From assembly GCA_021397845.1 (NCBI GenBank), contig CM038051.1:15028327-15092326 (forward strand): a stretch of 64,000 nt of DNA. Reading direction: 5' to 3'. This document shows positions 11,908-23,129 of this stretch, one piece after another. The translations under genes were made by a program, and so were the position numbers. The stretch comes from Areca catechu (taxonomy: Eukaryota > Streptophyta > Magnoliopsida > Arecales > Arecaceae). The notes below the pieces were generated by a model. It was not told the DNA's origin. It worked only from the letters and a program-made list of their open reading frames with translations, and made no database searches. Numbering within the stretch: the stretch's first letter is position 1; each line of letters starts with the position of its first letter.

Positions 11908-14024
11908 TTACAAGTTATCTTTTGGGGCATCATCAGTGAGATCAATAGGACCCACCACCTCTTCAGTCATTGGTGGTGCTCCGGGATCTCTTTGTGGTTC
12001 AGGCTCATCTGGATCTTCGGTATCAAATAGCTGAATTCCCGAAATGTCCAAATTTGGGTAAAGCCTTTTCACTTCCTCTACCCCATCATTGAAGCCTCCT
12101 TTATAACTATGAGTCCCGGCTTCGACCATCTCGGCTTCAAAAACTGAAGAGGCTTTGAAATCTTCTATCACCTTTTCCAGTTGATTTTTAAAGAGTGATT
12201 TTCTTCAACAACCTCATCGATTTTTTCTTTTCCTCCTCGGACTTCTGAAGAGCGTTCTTAAGGAGAACTTCCATAGAGCGAACCTTGTTTTTCCTCTTTT
12301 TAAGCCTCGCTTCTTGCTCAGAGTTCTTCAACTTGAGTTTTTCTACTTTAGCTCTCAAGTTCTGAGCCAAGGTGTCGCTCTGGGCAAGCTCTCTCCTCCA
12401 TAGCCTGCCTTTGCTCTTCGGCTACGGCCTTCTCGACTTCGGCCGCTTTCATTTTCTCTTTCATTTTCCTATAGGTCACTCTAAAGTCGAAGATGCTCTC
12501 CTCCATGTGAGTAATATCATGCATCATCTGCAATAACAAGCTGAAGACTCAGCAACAATAGACCTAAATTTGATAGGACAAATGGATATTTATCTTCAAC
12601 GCAGATGAGAACACCGAATCTGAAATTTCTTCGATACACCGGGACATAACTTTGTCCCAGTTTTTCGGAAGAAGAGTGCGCTTCATCAGTTTCCTTGCTA
12701 ATTCGGGATTCTCCAAGCCCTCTTGATTCGAGAAGATAGTGAAATCCACATTGCATCCCCCTTCTGAGGTGGCATCCCATCTAGGATCATCTTCAGATCG
12801 GTACTTTGACCTTTCCTGACTTTTATTTTTTGGAGGTGCGATCACGGATTCTTTATTAAAAGACACGTCACGCTGACCCAAAGTTGGCATAGGTCGAGGA
12901 CTCTTCAGAGAGGGCATCCTCGAAGATGTACTTTTGGCAGGATCAGGTGGAATTGGGGAAGCAGAAGGAATATCTTCATCCGATATGGGCCTCATCGGAG
13001 GAGTGCTTGAACCCTCCTCAGCTCTTCTTTTCTTTCGGACTTCGGTTATTGTAGGAGTAGCCACTGCTCTCTTTCTGGAAGCTTGTCGAACTTTCTTAAG
13101 TTGTGGCTTCATTTTCTTACCTACAATCAATAACAAAGATTTTGTCATATACATATGCATGGAGAAAGGAAACAAGAAAAGTCCGAAGACTGCTAATTCT
13201 ATACCTAATGTCGAGACCTCGCTGATATGGGCCCGGTGAAGGTTTTCTTCCTTCAGCAGTTCTTTAAGTAAGGGGATCTCCGGCTCCACTAGTGTGTCAA
13301 AGTCCCTCGCATCGAATCTCAGGACTTTCTCCCCAGCGTTTGCATCCAAACACGAAGTTTTCCATTCTGTATTAAATCCCCAATGGGTGTAGTATGCAAA
13401 AAAGAAGTTGGGTTTCCACCCGTGTATGGCACTAGGGGTTCCTTTCAACAGTCTTCGGCCAGGCCGATGACCTATAACCCACCATCCTTTGCCATGGAAG
13501 TCTCTTTTCAACATGAAAAGAGAGGTAAATAGGCCGGTCTTCGGCTCTACATTCCTAAGTTTGCAAAGAACCAAAAACCCGCAGATATTTCTAAAACTAT
13601 TAGGAGTTAATTGGCCTGGGACCACTTGATAAAGATTAAAAATCTTGGTGAAGAAGGGATGAAGTGGAAGCCGAATACCAGCCTTAAGGTGGTCTTCGTA
13701 TATGGCGATTGAATGCATTGGAGCCTTATCTACCCTCTCTTCAGGCCTCGGAAGGATCGGTTTAAAGGTTCGAGGGATATGGAAACACTGCCTAACCTCT
13801 TCCACCTTGGCAAGTGTAAAAGAGCTTGGAACGGAGTCAAGTGATCTTTCTGGACTCCTCTTTCTACCCGAACCTCTTCCTCTACTGGTTTCACCCCCTG
13901 GCGAACCCCTATCGGATCTAGCTCCCGGTGGACTCCTCTTGGTCTCCCTTCCCATTGTTTCACTTTCGATGTCACCTCCTGGTGAGCCTATACTGGAGGA
14001 AGAATTCCTACCCAATTCTGACAT
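11908..14024 (-). pseudogene. Antisense gene of element A (Transposase_28 type)
   Basis: Encodes the extra protein that some Tat-type elements carry antisense to gag-pol; its function is not established. From ATG 14024 comes a Ser/Arg-rich head (GSPGGETSRGRGSGRKRSPE), then the conserved domain: HIPRTFKPILPRPEERVD, AIYEDHLKAGIRLPLHPFF and QLTPNSFRNICGFLVLCK, resembling PF04195. A Lys-rich linker, a long coiled coil (EEQRQAMEE onward) and a C-terminal TYS/THSYKGGFNDG...LYPNLD motif follow. Intron 1 (13121-13204, 84 nt, GT-AG) keeps the frame if unspliced. At the second intron the donor reads AT instead of GT, and frame breaks occur near 12171-12540. The gene has its own TATA box and converges on pol. 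Confidence 0.75.
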
Positions 14025-14159
14025 TGTAACAAAAAGGAAGGAAGAAAGAAGAAAAGAAGGGTTTCCTAACCTTTGAGAGTGGCAATGGCGGGCTACGGTG
14101 CAGAGCAGGAATGAGCGCGGAAGCAGAAAGAAAAATTCTTTCTGAAAGCTTTTTCCCCC

Positions 14160-14166
14160 TTTTATA
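14160..14166 (-). promoter_or_regulatory. TATA box of the A antisense gene
   Basis: On the minus strand CACCTATAAAAGGGGG lies about 136 bp upstream of the ATG at 14024. Element B has CTCTATAAAAGGGAG at the same relative place, and upstream blocks (CCGATACG[G/A]TGCACGATC, GATCTCCGAA) are shared, which supports a real promoter. Confidence 0.65.
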
Positions 14167-14589
14167 GGTGAAGGTAATGGATTTTCGAGGTGGTTCGGAG
14201 ATCTGGATGATCGTGCACCGTATCGGCGATTTCGATCGTGGGTACGGTTCTCCAGAAAATTTATTAATGAGATGCTAGTGCAATCCGCGTGAAACATCGC
14301 TATTGGCTGTGATAACCCAACGATGTAATCTTGCTCCGGATGGCTGCCACGTGTCCATCTCGGTTGAATAAGGATCTCCTTTTCGAAGATTTCTTAGGGT
14401 TTTTTCGGAATCGAGATGTTTTCTTTTGAGACAGCCACTAGCAGTATGACACATGTCTTCACCACGTTTCATCACGCCGCCGGACAATTATGGTGAAGGA
14501 CGTGTCAGGATTCAACTCCATCATTACCTGTCAGTTATCACTAGAAGATAAAATTGAACTACTCCCATTCTTCGAAACTTAATCATTTC

Positions 14590-14611
14590 AAACTTGGAAG
14601 TGGGGGACAGC
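14590..14611 (+). other. Polypurine tract of A
   Basis: GGAAGTGGGGGACAGC lies directly before the 3' LTR, the usual site for plus-strand priming. B (minus strand, next to 44674) and C (GGAGTGGGGGGCATC before 56696) have equivalents. Confidence 0.7.
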
Positions 14612-15652
14612 TATTATGATATCCCGGTTTTTATTTCAATTAATTATTGGACCGCTCGCTAAACCAATTTCAATTTTCTCTTTTGGTTTATTGGTCATAT
14701 CAGCTGGCAAAGGAAAGGGTCTTCGGCTTCGTATTACTACCTTGATCCGAAGACTTAGCCTAACATTTTTTATGATTATAAGCCAAGTTTATTCATTGTC
14801 TTCGACTTCGTATTATTATCTAAATCTGAAGACTATGCATAATATCTATGGTTTCGTATCTTTATCTATGATCCAGAAGATAAGTTTGTTTACTGTCTTT
14901 GGCTTCGTACATCCACCTTGATCCGAAGACTTAACCTAACATCTTTACCTATGGTTTTAAGCCAGGCTTATTAACTCTGGATCTTCGGCTTTGTACAATT
15001 ATCTTGATCCAAAAACTTGACCTCCCAAGCGAATATCTTCGACTTTATTCCTTCAATATGATCCGAAGACTGTAAGTGTTTACTGTAAGTGTTTACTTTT
15101 GTTACATCTAGAAGAATCCGAAGTGTGAAACTAAACATTCCCTTCAGGAGCGATACTAAAAGGAATGTAGAGCTCACTTCGGATCTATGCTTAAAGAAGG
15201 AGGGTTATTGGACATGTGAGTTTCTTGGACAAACAGTTGAAATCTGTTTGGATTGTTGCAACCACCCGCATGGTCCAAAACCTCAAGATTGGGTAAACTC
15301 CTAGTGTAACTGTTTTTCTGGCAACCACTACTTACAGTTATTAGAAGGTTGTGTTCGTCAACTCCCATAACCGTAGGTAGTTACGTTGGAACCTATAAAT
15401 ACTATAAATACTGGTAAGAGGGGACACTCGGAGAAGGGACTTCATTTTCTCTTTCTTGCATTACAAATTTCTCTTTTCTCTCTATGCTTTAAAAACTCTC
15501 CATTCTGCTGCTGCCTAAGCTCTTTCATACTTAGGCATCGGAATGTCCCTTACCGGAAAATCTTCGGTCAGGGATCTGTTTTGCAGGTTCCGGTCGATGG
15601 TGATCCAGCGAAAGAACCACTCCATCCGGTCGGCGGAGATTTAGCATCAACA
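14612..15652 (+). repeat. 3' LTR of element A
   Basis: Matches the 5' LTR from TATTATGATATCC (first G mutated to A) to TCAACA, followed by AGAGG. The TATA box is duplicated: CTATAAATA appears twice in a row near 15392-15411, where the 5' LTR has one copy. This accounts for about 10 of the 11 bp by which it is longer. Confidence 0.88.
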
Positions 15653-15899
15653 AGAGGTAATCCAGATTATCACTATAATATAGATTACCGGTTTAAAAAA
15701 ATACCAAACAAGGTTATCTGGTGGGCCCAGTTTAAAATTACCGGTAATCTGGATATATTACCGTCTACCAAACGCAACCTTAGAGTAATACAATGCGCCC
15801 CAACATTGTATTACTCTATTACTAGAATCTTGTGTGGGATAAGGGGATTGGTTGTCATTAAGATCGATGCAATATAGCGACTCTACAAGATAGAGGAGG

Positions 15900-16290
15900 C
15901 AATGAAGCCAGTCGAGTTATATATAGATCGGGTCATATGTAAATACGATCACAAAATTTCAAATTCTAACCTCACCCATTTATAAAGATATCATGATTTA
16001 AAATCCAAACCTACCATATTTCATAGCAAGTAATCTGATTTGACATGCTTGACCTATTCGATGAATAGGTAACCTATTTAACCCATGAACTTGTATAACA
16101 TATATAATTTGTTAACATGTTTAATAAATAGATAATTTATTTAATTTATTTAATATGATTTGATGTGATTATTAAATAAATTAAATAAATTGAACAAATC
16201 AAGAGATGGAAACTTGAATCCATCATGATTATTAAATATTTTAAATAAATTAACTTGTTTACTGTTTGAATTTTATTTAACTCTAACCAA
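15900..16290. repeat. Dispersed repeat, family 'TTTAATAAA-GGATCGG'
   Basis: AT-rich DNA with repeated phrases such as AACCTATTTAACCCATGAAC, TTTAATAAATAG and TAAATTGAACAAATC. Related text occurs at 23130-23590 and 63340-63850, so this is an interspersed repeat of unknown class. No coding capacity. Confidence 0.5.
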
Positions 16291-16379
16291 AATCTTCTTG
16301 TCGCAAACGAAGAAGATTGACAACCTAATCCCACTTTGCAAGCCTGCTAAAAAGTCTCACCGTGGACTTTGTCTTGCTC

Positions 16380-17400
16380 AAAAATTTTTGGGTTACGTGG
16401 CATCCTATTCGCCGTGGATGGAGGCTCTTCCCCTTTCTTGCTTGACAATTTTCGAGTTGAGTATCCATATAATGGTTTTTCTCTCCCTAAGATGCGGAGA
16501 TGGGCATTTGGCAGCCTGCTACCACATGCCATGTAGCTTCTTTGCCGATGCTTCCACGAATGATTGAACCTTGCACCATCTCACTTCGTAATCAATCTTC
16601 GTCCTCTTTTTGCCAAAAAAATAATAAAAAAATTTTAAGCTACGTGGCATCCATTCAGCTACAAAGTACGCCGCATTCGCTGTTCTCAGCCACTCTTCCA
16701 GGGGACTTGGCTTGGTCAACACGGAGAGAGGCATGCAGACCGAATCTCGCCAGGATGCCGAATACACTAATCGCCAGCTGTACGGCATCATGCCGCCGAC
16801 AACAAACGGTCAGCCATCCCGACCCGAGATTGTCCACCCTCCTCTTTGCCACCACGCGGACATTAAAAAAAAAAAAAAAAGTCATGCTGGACTGTTAGAT
16901 CACCTGAAGAGCAAGAAGCCATTGCCCTCCCCGAAGGTGGGGCTATCTATATACGCAACCCCCGACAAAATCCCCACAACGTTTTCGTCAATCGGACGTG
17001 TCGCCATGTAACCGGTGTAGTGCCTTGCGTTTGCATTTGAATAATGCCACGTGCAATCAGGTTGGTGACTTGTCTTGCGCTGAGTAGCTTACCGCCTCCC
17101 GGGAAGATGCACGTGATTGAACTGTTGTGACCATTAATTTCTTCCGAAAGAGAACGGGCCGCGACGTTCCCCGCGTGAAAAATTCAAAATTCCAACGGAC
17201 GCGAGCGTGATCACTTCAAGATGCGTGCTAGGACAGGAGTCGTTGACGCTGCACGTGTGCGGGATTAAATGCCACCGTTCGTAGAAACTACCCAGTAGGC
17301 CTCGGAGCGGAATGGCCCACGGTAAATAGAAAGGAAGGTGCCTCCATGGCAAAGAGAGAGAGAGACATTAATAAATATATTTAAGGAGGACCGCAGCAAC
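16380..17400 (+). promoter_or_regulatory. Upstream region of the CIPK gene with G-box/ABRE motifs
   Basis: Three perfect CACGTG motifs lie at 17048-17053, 17110-17115 and 17252-17257, and two copies of TACGTGGCATCC occur near 16393 and 16642. CACGTG and ACGTGGC are known binding cores of plant bZIP factors acting in abscisic-acid and stress responses. A weak TATA-like TATATTTAAG lies near 17377. Regulation by abscisic acid is inference. Confidence 0.5.
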
Positions 17401-17607
17401 TCCCTGATAAAAATGACGCCTCCCAAGCGAAGCTGCCGCTTCGCGAAACCCTCCCCCGTCCTTCCCCCAGGTTCGAGTGGCCGTCTTCTCCTTGGAGGCC
17501 GATATATTCGAATCCCTGGAACCCTAGATTAGTACTATCGAAAACAAAGAAAGGAAGCGATCTAGGGGGAAGGAACGGCAGGAGCTCGTCAGCTCCCGAA
17601 TCCATTG

Positions 17608-19053
17608 ATGGCGGACGCGCTGGCGCTGATGAAGGGCAAGAAAGAGACGGTCCATGGGACCCTCCTCCTTGGTCGCTACGAGGTGGGTAAGCTCCTCGGC
17701 CATGGCACCTTCGCCAAGGTCTACCACGCCCGCAACGTCAACACCGGCGAGTTTGTGGCGATCAAGGCCCTCGATAAGGAGAAGATCCTGAAGGGTGGCC
17801 TCGTCGCCCACATCAAGCGCGAGATCGCCATCCTCCGCCGCGTCCGCCACCCGAATATTGTACAGCTTTTCGAGGTCATGGCCACCAAGACCAAGATCTA
17901 CTTTGTCATGGAGTACGTCCGCGGCGGCGAGCTCTTCTCCAAGGTCGCCAAGGGCCGCCTCAAGGAGGACGTCGCCCGACGCTACTTCCAGCAGCTCATC
18001 TCCGCCGTTGGCTTCTGCCACGCCCGCGGCGTCTTCCATCGCGATCTCAAGCCCGAGAACCTTCTCGTCGACGACAACGGCGATCTCAAGGTCTCCGATT
18101 TCGGCCTCTCCGCCGTCTCCGACCAGATCCGCCAGGACGGCCTCTTCCACACCTTCTGCGGCACGCCGGCCTACGTCGCCCCCGAGATCCTCGCCCGCAA
18201 GGGCTACGACGGCGCCAAGGCCGACATCTGGTCCTGCGGCGTCATCCTTTTCGTCCTCATGGCCGGATATCTCCCCTTCCATGACCAGAACATCATGTCC
18301 ATGTACCGGAAAATCTATAAAGGGGAATTCCGGTGCCCCCGGTGGTTCTCGCCCGACCTCACCCGGCTCCTCACCCGCCTGCTCGACACAAATCCCCAGA
18401 CGAGAATCACCATCCCCCAGATCATGGAGACCCGGTGGTTCAAGAAGGGCTTCCGCCACATCCGATTCTACGTCGAGGATGACCAATTGCACAGCCTGGA
18501 GGACTTCGACGGGGGCAGCGGCCCGTTGCGGGACCGGGAGAACGATCCGGAGGAAGCCGAGGCCTCCGAGTCCGGGTCGGAGTCCGACTCCTCGGTTGCA
18601 TCCTGCCCTGCCACCCTGTCCAGGGAGCACCAGGGGTCGGCGCTCTCCAGGCCCGCAAGCTTGAACGCGTTCGATATAATCTCGTTCTCAAGGGGATTCG
18701 ATCTATCCGGGCTGTTTGAGGAGAGAGGGGAGGAGGCCAGGTTTATCTCAGGGGAACCCGTGTCGAAGATTATATCGAAATTGGAGGAGATTGCTAATGT
18801 GGTGAGGTTCACCGTGAGGAAGAAGGATTGCCGGGTGAGCTTGGAAGGGACGAGGGAGGGAGAGAAGGGGCCTTTGACAATAGGTGCAGAGATTTTTGAG
18901 CTCACCCCATCCCTCGTGGTGGTCGAGGTGAAGAAGAAGGCAGGAGATAGGGATGAGTACGAAGAATTTTGTAACAGGGAGCTGAAGCCAGGGTTGCAGA
19001 ATCTCATATACGGGCTGCATCCCATAGTCAATATTGCATCTGACACCGAATAG
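17608..19053 (+). CDS. CIPK: CBL-interacting serine/threonine protein kinase (CIPK12/19-like)
   Basis: A SnRK3-family kinase that is activated by calcium-loaded calcineurin B-like (CBL) sensors and phosphorylates transporters and other targets in ion and stress signalling. The protein is 481 residues from the ATG at 17608; a TTG at 17605 just before it is not a plausible start. Visible: Gly loop LGHGTFAKV (30-38), catalytic Lys53 in VAIK, HRDLKPEN (144-151), DFG (164-166), activation loop ending APE (191-193), a Ser/Glu-rich linker (about 318-333), NAF motif NAFDIISFS (353-361) that binds CBL, and the phosphatase-interaction region up to FTVRKKDCRVSLEG. Full length, no introns, strong G/C bias, typical of the intronless CIPK clade. 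No paralogue in the window. The exact number within the family needs a tree. Confidence 0.96.
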   Translation: MADALALMKGKKETVHGTLLLGRYEVGKLLGHGTFAKVYHARNVNTGEFVAIKALDKEKILKGGLVAHIKREIAILRRVRHPNIVQLFEVMATKTKIYFVMEYVRGGELFSKVAKGRLKEDVARRYFQQLISAVGFCHARGVFHRDLKPENLLVDDNGDLKVSDFGLSAVSDQIRQDGLFHTFCGTPAYVAPEILARKGYDGAKADIWSCGVILFVLMAGYLPFHDQNIMSMYRKIYKGEFRCPRWFSPDLTRLLTRLLDTNPQTRITIPQIMETRWFKKGFRHIRFYVEDDQLHSLEDFDGGSGPLRDRENDPEEAEASESGSESDSSVASCPATLSREHQGSALSRPASLNAFDIISFSRGFDLSGLFEERGEEARFISGEPVSKIISKLEEIANVVRFTVRKKDCRVSLEGTREGEKGPLTIGAEIFELTPSLVVVEVKKKAGDRDEYEEFCNRELKPGLQNLIYGLHPIVNIASDTE

Positions 19054-21291
19054 AAAGGGAACAAGAGTAAAATTTTCCTTTTTCTTTTTTTTCCTCCCGG
19101 TCCATCTAATTTATTATTATGTCAGTCATGATTCCATGTATTAGAAAATAAGCTTTGCTCTTCATGTATCAGCAACAAATCTTCTCAGCACTTGTTTTGG
19201 AATCGAATTTTATAGAATTCAATGGATTTTTATCTTTCAAAATGAAGCATCTTTAAGTGAATCAAGTGGCAGTTTGTCTTGAAGAACTCTCTCGGAAGTT
19301 AGATCATTTGCATCTTAAATACATTTTTTTAGTGCTAAATTAAACTGATGGCTTGCTCTTTGATGTAGGATATCCTTTCAATAACTTCAAGCTTACATTT
19401 AACTAGTTAATCTTGAGCCATTCTCTTCTTGGAATTGGAGACCACAAGTAGATTGCACGGAGATTCTTATTTTAAAAAGGTATAGCTATTCTCTGAGACA
19501 AATCTCTTGAAGACAGAGCTTTATAGTTAAGGTGAACTTTGGCAACTTCCCAAACATGAAAAGGAGATCTTGCTAGACCTTTTAGCACCATGGATGACAG
19601 TCCAAATGTTTTATTCCACCTTATCTTGATAGCTTGAATTGAGAAAGAAGATCAGAATGATTGCCTTGAGATTTGAATTCTAATGTCCAAGTATTAAACT
19701 TAGTTTCGTTGGCTTTGCATGTTCTGCCTCTTGCTTTGAAACTGTTTTTGAACTTTTTCCTAATCATTTGACAGACAGTTCAGGGAACTAGAACAACTTC
19801 TTTTTAATTTGATATGTTTAATGGATGGTTGCTACATGCATTTTTAGTTTAGAGTATGAGGTTCAATTTTGAATGCCTAGGAACATAAAAATATTTAATG
19901 GATGTAAGAGTCAGTTGGGTTTCTGGAAGGTCACATAGGAGAATTATGTTTGAGGGGGGTGGGCTTCTGAATTTGGGTAAGTATGAAGTTGAGGTTATTC
20001 TTAAGGCATCAGGGAAATATATTTGGTAATTCGAGGATTAGTCTCTAGTTTTAGGGGCCTGTTGTCTGATTTGGCTGTATCTTGGATCCTTTACCTTTTA
20101 GGGTCCTGGTCATTGGCAGTGCAAAAAAAATTATGGAATTTGTGTTCATCCCAGTTAATGACCCTTAAATTTTTTAGAACTTATTTGTACTTACAAAAAT
20201 TTACCGATGATTTCAGAGAGATTAAGCCACAGTTTGTAGAGGGAAAGATCATCATCTGTGATAATTAAAACTTTAAACTCATTTTGTCCCATCTGAACTG
20301 GGCTCTTAGGAGCACATCTTAATGATTTAAGAAGGATGAATGGCTCTTGCTTTATTATGATTTTTTTTCCCTGCAGCTTAAAGATGGAACTATTTGCACT
20401 GGAAAGAGAACCACCAGTTTTTCAAAGTTCCATTATTTTAGGTGAGTGAATGTCAGGCTTGGAGAGGTCCAAGCTGTTGTTGAAGCATGGTTTGTTTGGT
20501 CCTTATAAAGATTGACTTGGATCAATGCTTCATTCACTAAAAAGTTACATTAAAATCAGTATTGCGACCCAAGTGTAGTCACCCCATTCATGTGCACCAA
20601 ATTAGTTGAGCTATTTATTCCATGTTGGGAACCACATGTCTTGTCAAGCCTTATTCCTTCTTTTTGTGCAAACTTTTCTCGGGATCAAGGATATTAGGAT
20701 TTGGAATTTTGTGCTTTGTGGCCAGAATACAAAAGCTTTCCGGCAACTGCTGGCTATTCCTTAACGTATACCTTCTATGCTAGATATGATGAAGGAAAGA
20801 GATTATCTTTTACTCCATTCCACCTCCACCTCTTATGATCAACTTTATCAAATCATTTCCTCCATCTCTCATTAGTGTCTTCTTTTCCTTTATACAAGAC
20901 GATGAGACCATTGCAACAAATTACATCCCTTTCCATGGGTTTGCCTTATTCAGAAATATTTCCTTTTCTCCATTCCTCCTTTCGTTCATAAAAAGACTAT
21001 CCGTGGAGGTTCACCTTCTGCATTCTCCATTTCTCTGTAATGCAGTCAATACTCATCCACTCAATTGCCTTGAACGAAATCTAATTTATAATTGATTCTA
21101 GAAATCATCTGTCATTATTATCCACTCAAGCAAATTTGTATGGCCTCGCAATCTAAGATTTTGAGATCATGCAAGAGAGAGTAAAGAGGATTGCAATATG
21201 CAATCTTGCTAAGGTTACTTATTGGATGCCTCGTAATCCTTGTCAACAATTTCAGTTCATTCTACTTAGCCTACTAAAAGTTTCATCTCTC

Positions 21292-21328
<37 letters not shown>

Positions 21329-22330
21329 TGGTGGTTTGGTTTTAGTATTTCTTTTACCAATTGACTTCTATCATTAGAAAATTTTGAGAGCCCTTTTGTG
21401 CAATTCATCATTTCGTGATCCTTGTAATATTTCATCCTTTCAAATTCTTAGGAGCTCCTTGCATGTTTGTCATTAAAAGTAGAGTTCCCATGCCAAAGTC
21501 ATTATCCTTTGAAAGAGATGGCTGGATAGCCCAAGGGTGATCAAGGGAATGATTTTAGAAGCTGAATTTTATGGGGATTGGGATCAGGAAGTATCTTTTT
21601 GGATAGTGCTCACTCCATGATTCCCTGCTAAGAAGTATTGTAAATAAAAAGACCCCATGACTGCAGTCTTTAGAAAATACCCAAATGGTGTAGGTTATCA
21701 GGGTCCACTAGTTTTAATCAAACATCATGCTGAACATGTTAATGATGCCACTTTTTACTGTACTATGTTTCGAGGCATCCTTCGTTGGTTATTTATCAAA
21801 GCTGTGGAAGCTACTTGTTTCAGTAACTGATTAAATCCAATATCATGGACTTGCATGTTGCTACCCACCCCTTTTTTTATTAACAAATTATTATCATGAA
21901 TCTGTTCTGGTGAAGATCAAGAAGTGTAGAAATGCTGGAATGCATGAATTAAGGGTCATGGAAAATGATATTTTCTGATTACTTATCATATAACTGCACT
22001 AATTAGATCACCATATTTATAGAACCTTTTGCTGCCAAAGTGAGAGCAGCGCAGAAATTGCCCAGAGCTTGTTTCAAGCGATGATTATCTGATAAAGAAG
22101 TTAATGTTGGAAGATATTTTGCATCAATCTTGGGAGAAGCAATAGTAGATGAATGTGGATAGGATGGTTTTGAGATGGTGCAGTTACAGTTCAGAAAGAA
22201 AATGGTGCTGTTATTAAGGTTGGTCATTTTTTTATCCTGGTTGGTATTGGTTGTAGGAGAAAAACCACTGGCTATGATTTCTGTCTGAGCGAAGGGGCAA
22301 TGATGGGAACTCCATGGAAATTTGTTTAGT
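19054..22330. other. 3' flank of CIPK and intergenic DNA, no gene seen
   Basis: AT-rich sequence without convincing coding frames. AAAATAAG near 19144 could serve as a weak polyadenylation signal for the CIPK transcript. A (CT)n tract lies at 21288-21325. No terminal repeats were recognised. Confidence 0.5.
21288..21325 (+). repeat. (CT)n microsatellite
   Basis: Uninterrupted TC dinucleotides except for one CC step. Confidence 0.9.
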
Positions 22331-23129
22331 TTATCCATTGAAAATGGATGAACTTATAGATTATCGACCCATTATAAACTGAAAACTGTCGCAGTACTAC
22401 TCTTACGTACTCGAGTAGAGGGGGATGGATAAACTGATGCATTTGTGCACTCATGAGCTAGCCAAGGTGGGAGGCATAAAAAGACTTGCAGAATTTGTAG
22501 CATTCTTTGCCAAGGTACATGCGGGTTGGTTCATATCACTGTCTCATTTTGCTCTTGACAGCAGAATCATGGTTACTTCGTTAAGAAATACTCAAACCAA
22601 GATTTGAACCTGCATCAGCTAATATTGTTGGGTTAAAACAGGCCAGATGGGGACGAGTCTGGTCAGGTTGGGTTAGATTTTATTGAAGTCAGATATGCCT
22701 GATTTATGCCATATTGTTGGATTATATTGCAGGTCAGGTAGGTGCCTCATGGGTGGGTTTGGTTCAAAAATTTTCATCTAGATCTTTGTTTGAATGGGGT
22801 GGGTTCGGATTATATCTTTGCATGAAAGCATGATTGATCTTCATCATTCATCAATCTGCATAATCATTGTGAAATCCATTAGTAGATTCACCCCCCCCCC
22901 CCCCCCCCCCCCCTCTCTCTCCCTCTCCCTCTCTAGTAAAACTTTCTTTCTCTCTCTAAAATAATTGTGAATGTTGTCTATGAATCAAGCCATAATCAAG
23001 TGTGATGTTGGCACACCATATATGTCCATTCCCTAGTAATTAAAAAAAAAAAAAAAAACCATTCTATAGGCTTATGCATGATATCATCCAAGAAAATTGA
23101 GAGCTAGGGGGACCATAGTAGCAAAATAT
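22331..23129. other. Intergenic DNA with homopolymers
   Basis: No gene recognised. It includes a run of 23 C (22891-22913) followed by CT repeats to about 22936, and a poly-A tract near 23041. Confidence 0.5.
22891..22936 (+). repeat. C23 homopolymer plus (CT)n
   Basis: Twenty-three consecutive C residues, then TCTCTCTCCCTCTCCCTCTC. The C count may be affected by sequencing error. Confidence 0.85.

Larger units (their letters stand above)
2101..15652 (+). mobile_element. Ty3/gypsy LTR retrotransposon A (Tat-type), degraded
   Basis: Two long terminal repeats (2101-3130 and 14612-15652) enclose gag, protease, reverse transcriptase, RNase H and integrase on the plus strand and a large gene on the minus strand near the 3' LTR. 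The 5-bp direct repeat AGAGG flanks the element (2096-2100 and 15653-15657), so this is an original insertion. The extra antisense gene and a second RNase H before integrase are traits described for the Tat lineage. gag-pol carries nonsense codons and a frameshift, so the copy is non-autonomous. About 2.45 kb of its length is a later insertion (9419-11871). Confidence 0.88.
1152..15779. mobile_element. Harbinger/Tourist-like element split by element A
   Basis: The left end starts GGTTGCATTTGATGG after TTA (1149-1151). The right end finishes CCAAACGCAACC before TTA (15780-15782). These give inverted termini (GGTTGC[A/G]TTTG) and a 3-bp TTA target duplication, the hallmark of PIF/Harbinger and Tourist elements. 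The two parts (1152-2100 and 15658-15779) are separated by element A; without it the element is about 1.07 kb. Both parts carry the phrases TAATCTGGAT and GATTACC. No transposase is visible, so it is non-autonomous. Confidence 0.6.

Noticed and set aside
9654..11945. Many long overlapping open frames (about 100-420 codons) on both strands
   Set aside because: They coincide with the 185-bp G/C-rich repeat. The unit is not a multiple of three, so all frames are sampled in turn, and openness comes from composition. No domain is recognisable.
17524..18664. Long open frames antisense to and in other frames of the CIPK gene
   Set aside because: Shadows caused by the strong third-position G/C bias of the kinase gene; they lack domains.
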